Origin: Clostridium sp. CAG:451
Lineage (GTDB): Bacteria; Bacillota_I; Bacilli_A; RF39; UBA660
Length of the DNA stretch: 8,663 nucleotides
NCBI GenBank assembly: GCA_000438295.1
Contig: FR901055.1
Location: forward strand, 1 to 8,663
Direction of reading: 5' to 3'
The stretch's first letter is position 1, and every line of letters starts with the position of its first letter. The position numbers were made by a program, and so were the translations under genes. The notes below the pieces were generated by a model. That model ran no database searches and had not been told where the DNA came from. It saw only the letters and a list, made by a program, of their open reading frames with translations. Positions 7,939 to 8,663 of this stretch are shown here, in pieces.

Positions 7939-7944
7939 CCTCCT
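7939..7944 (-). promoter_or_regulatory. Shine-Dalgarno fixing the start of the 795-aa gene
   Basis: AGGAGG stands six bases (CATGTT) before the ATG at 7932-7930. A second ATG within that spacer (7937-7935) is out of frame and too close to the site, so the 7932 start is chosen. Confidence 0.85.
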
Positions 7945-7985
7945 ATAATCCTAATACTTATTTAAATCCTATCTTTTCATACAAT

Positions 7986-8015
7986 ATTATAACATACGGT
8001 AGACTACGTCCGCAA
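7986..8015 (-). promoter_or_regulatory. Extended -10 sigma-A-type promoter of the operon
   Basis: On the minus strand a perfect TATAAT (7991-7986) is preceded by TG one base upstream (TGTTATAAT), an extended -10. An imperfect -35, TTGCGG (8015-8010), stands 18 bases away. Transcription would start near 7980, leaving a leader of about 47 bases with an AGGAGG site. The spacer holds a short palindrome, GTAGACTAC (7999-8007), which could be an operator or chance. Confidence 0.72.
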
Positions 8016-8154
8016 CCTAACTTCTGAGTTTTGCAACAAAATATTTGTCTCTTTTCAACTAAAGTGTTGCTGGGATAATAAAAAATATTGAATATTAAGT
8101 AATGGTATGATAATATCAAAATGCAAAAAACAAATAAATTGAATTCAAGAAAGT
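8016..8154. other. AT-rich intergenic stretch without a recognisable gene
   Basis: This lies between the operon promoter and the IS-derived hairpin. I see no credible coding region and no further convincing promoter. It contains a small inverted repeat (ACAAA/TTTGT at 8036-8048, upstream of the -35) and repeated AATATT words near 8086-8099. An open frame crosses it on the minus strand (8218-7958) but has no ribosome-binding site and runs through the promoter and the hairpin, so I do not call it. Confidence 0.55.
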
Positions 8155-8223
8155 GGCTTGTGTCGACTAATCTTTTGAATTCATTATTTGCAGAAAACGA
8201 ATAAAGACTAGTCGACACAAGTC
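8155..8223. repeat. Long-armed hairpin at the 5' end of an IS fragment
   Basis: Two 19-base arms, 8155-8173 (GGCTTGTGTCGACTAATCT) and 8205-8223 (AGACTAGTCGACACAAGTC), pair at 17 of 19 positions around a 31-base loop. The right arm is followed by CTCTTTTT on the plus strand, then by the start codon of the broken transposase at 8234. It could be the terminal inverted repeat of the element, or a plus-strand terminator protecting the transposase from outside transcription, or both. The left arm shares TTGTGT with the 3' tip at 8403-8408, which fits imperfect IS ends. Confidence 0.6.
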
Positions 8224-8233
8224 TCTTTTTATT

Positions 8234-8397
8234 ATGAATTTAGAAGATTATTTATGGCAATTAAATCCAAATGAGTTAAAAAAGATAATAGTATTTACTA
8301 ATAAATTATTTACACATAAAATCAATGATAGATTAACTAACCAGAATTGTCAAAAAAAGTGAATTAAAAAAAGTGTCCTATTTGTAAATCTATTAAT
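8234..8397 (+). pseudogene. IS1595-like transposase, broken N-terminal fragment
   Basis: The frame opens MNLEDYLWQLNPNELKKI, the kind of acidic helical start seen in ISXO2-like transposases, and hits TGA at 8360-8362 after 42 codons. In another frame, after a TAA, 8368-8397 reads KKCPICKSIN, which fits the first CxxC knuckle of the family's N-terminal zinc ribbon. The fragment therefore has at least one frameshift and stop codons, and it ends abruptly at 8398, where the oppositely oriented 3' tip of the right IS copy begins. No Shine-Dalgarno precedes the ATG. The family call is from recall of N-terminal sequence style and the CPIC motif; without the DDE core it is moderately secure. Confidence 0.65.
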
Positions 8398-8419
8398 ATA
8401 AAGTTGTGTTAAACTTTAT
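8398..8419. repeat. 22-base palindrome at the 3' tip of the IS (right copy)
   Basis: This is the same 8-base arms and 6-base centre as at 247-268. It lies at the junction with the broken N-terminal transposase fragment. Confidence 0.6.
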
Positions 8420-8663
8420 GACTGATTGGTATATTCAGCATATGCAATATTCAAATCAATAGGCATTTCCATAGAAAATATTTTATTTGACTTAATATAA
8501 TTATTATCTATTATTATATTAGATAAGATTCAGTTCTTAATTGATTTAAATTGAATCTTTTTTTCATGATGAATATATATGTAAACCAGTTTAGATATTC
8601 TTGTAAATGTCTTGTTGATACACCACTAAATTTACTTAACCAAACCTCTAATTGAGAATGAAC
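8416..8663 (-). pseudogene. IS1595/ISXO2-like transposase, C-terminal part (right copy, frameshifted)
   Basis: Read from 8663 on the minus strand, this gives VHSQLEVWLSKFSGVSTR, then HLQEYLNWF, and continues open to SYLI before a TAA. Against the left copy it has lost one T (in the TATTCTAAT context), which shifts the frame. With that base restored, the protein would continue through MEMPIDLNIAYAEYTNQS to a TAA at 8418-8416, the likely ancestral stop. The three nonsense changes of the left copy are absent here. The remainder of the transposase, including catalytic residues, is outside the window, so it is unknown whether other lesions exist or whether the shortened C-terminus is tolerated. 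Confidence 0.82.

Larger units (their letters stand above)
8398..8663. repeat. Right copy of long inverted repeat (3' end of an IS1595-like element)
   Basis: This is the reverse complement of 1-268 with about 96% identity. Similarity begins at ATAAAG (8398), the 3' tip of the element, and continues to the window edge. The element would continue rightward beyond the window with its transposase on the minus strand. The two copies flank the operon as inverted IS ends facing inward. Confidence 0.93.

Noticed and set aside
7958..8218. Open frame of 86 codons on the minus strand upstream of the operon
   Set aside because: It has no ribosome-binding site, begins inside the IS hairpin and runs across the operon promoter; its composition looks like translated non-coding DNA.
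1..8663. Linear plasmid or phage with long terminal inverted repeats
   Set aside because: The repeats are partial transposase genes cut mid-frame and 4% diverged, and there is no replication, terminal-protein or capsid gene; an IS-broken contig explains the ends better.
1..8663. Active composite transposon carrying the operon
   Set aside because: Both visible transposase ends are mutated, the outer IS ends and target duplications are outside the window, and inward-facing IS copies alone do not show mobility.

Overview
AT-rich bacterial DNA, very probably from a low-GC member of the Bacillota (uncultured gut Clostridia or Bacilli type). The reasons are strong AGGAGG ribosome-binding sites, A/T-ending codons, the standard code (TGG for Trp, TGA as stop), and remnants of an IS1595/ISXO2-like insertion sequence. 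The organism is an inference; no marker gene is present.

Layout. About 90% of the window is one minus-strand operon of three genes. Transcription starts near 7980 from an extended -10 promoter (8015-7986). It then runs through a 795-codon gene (7932-5545), a 76-codon gene (5542-5312) and a 1665-codon gene (5308-311), and ends at a strong intrinsic terminator (297-269). Gaps between the genes are only 2 and 3 bases. At both junctions the Shine-Dalgarno of the next gene is written into the last codons of the previous one, so the three proteins are probably translationally coupled.

Flanks. Bases 1-268 and 8398-8663 are about 96% identical inverted copies of the 3' end of an IS1595-like element, with their 3' tips facing the operon. 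Both copies are mutated, each in different places. Inside the right copy lies a separate, broken 5' end of a transposase of the same type (8234-8397, plus strand), preceded by a long hairpin (8155-8223). The window ends lie inside the repeated transposase sequence, as expected if an assembly contig broke at a repeat.

The proteins. The 795-aa protein fuses a nucleotidyltransferase-fold domain to a PHP phosphoesterase domain with an apparently complete metal site, then a charged helical region and a C-terminal membrane segment. This looks like a cytosolic enzyme tethered to the membrane by its tail. The 76-aa protein is hydrophilic, Asn/Gln-rich and unrecognised. The 1665-aa protein has helical repeats (96-aa period), a long helical region, an uncharacterised mixed alpha/beta core, an HD-hydrolase-like domain lacking the HD dyad itself, and a Gln-rich coiled tail. 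I recognise no described system with this gene set. A plausible inference is a membrane-associated pathway that adds and removes nucleotidyl or phosphate groups, with the giant protein as scaffold or effector. Function is not established by the sequence.
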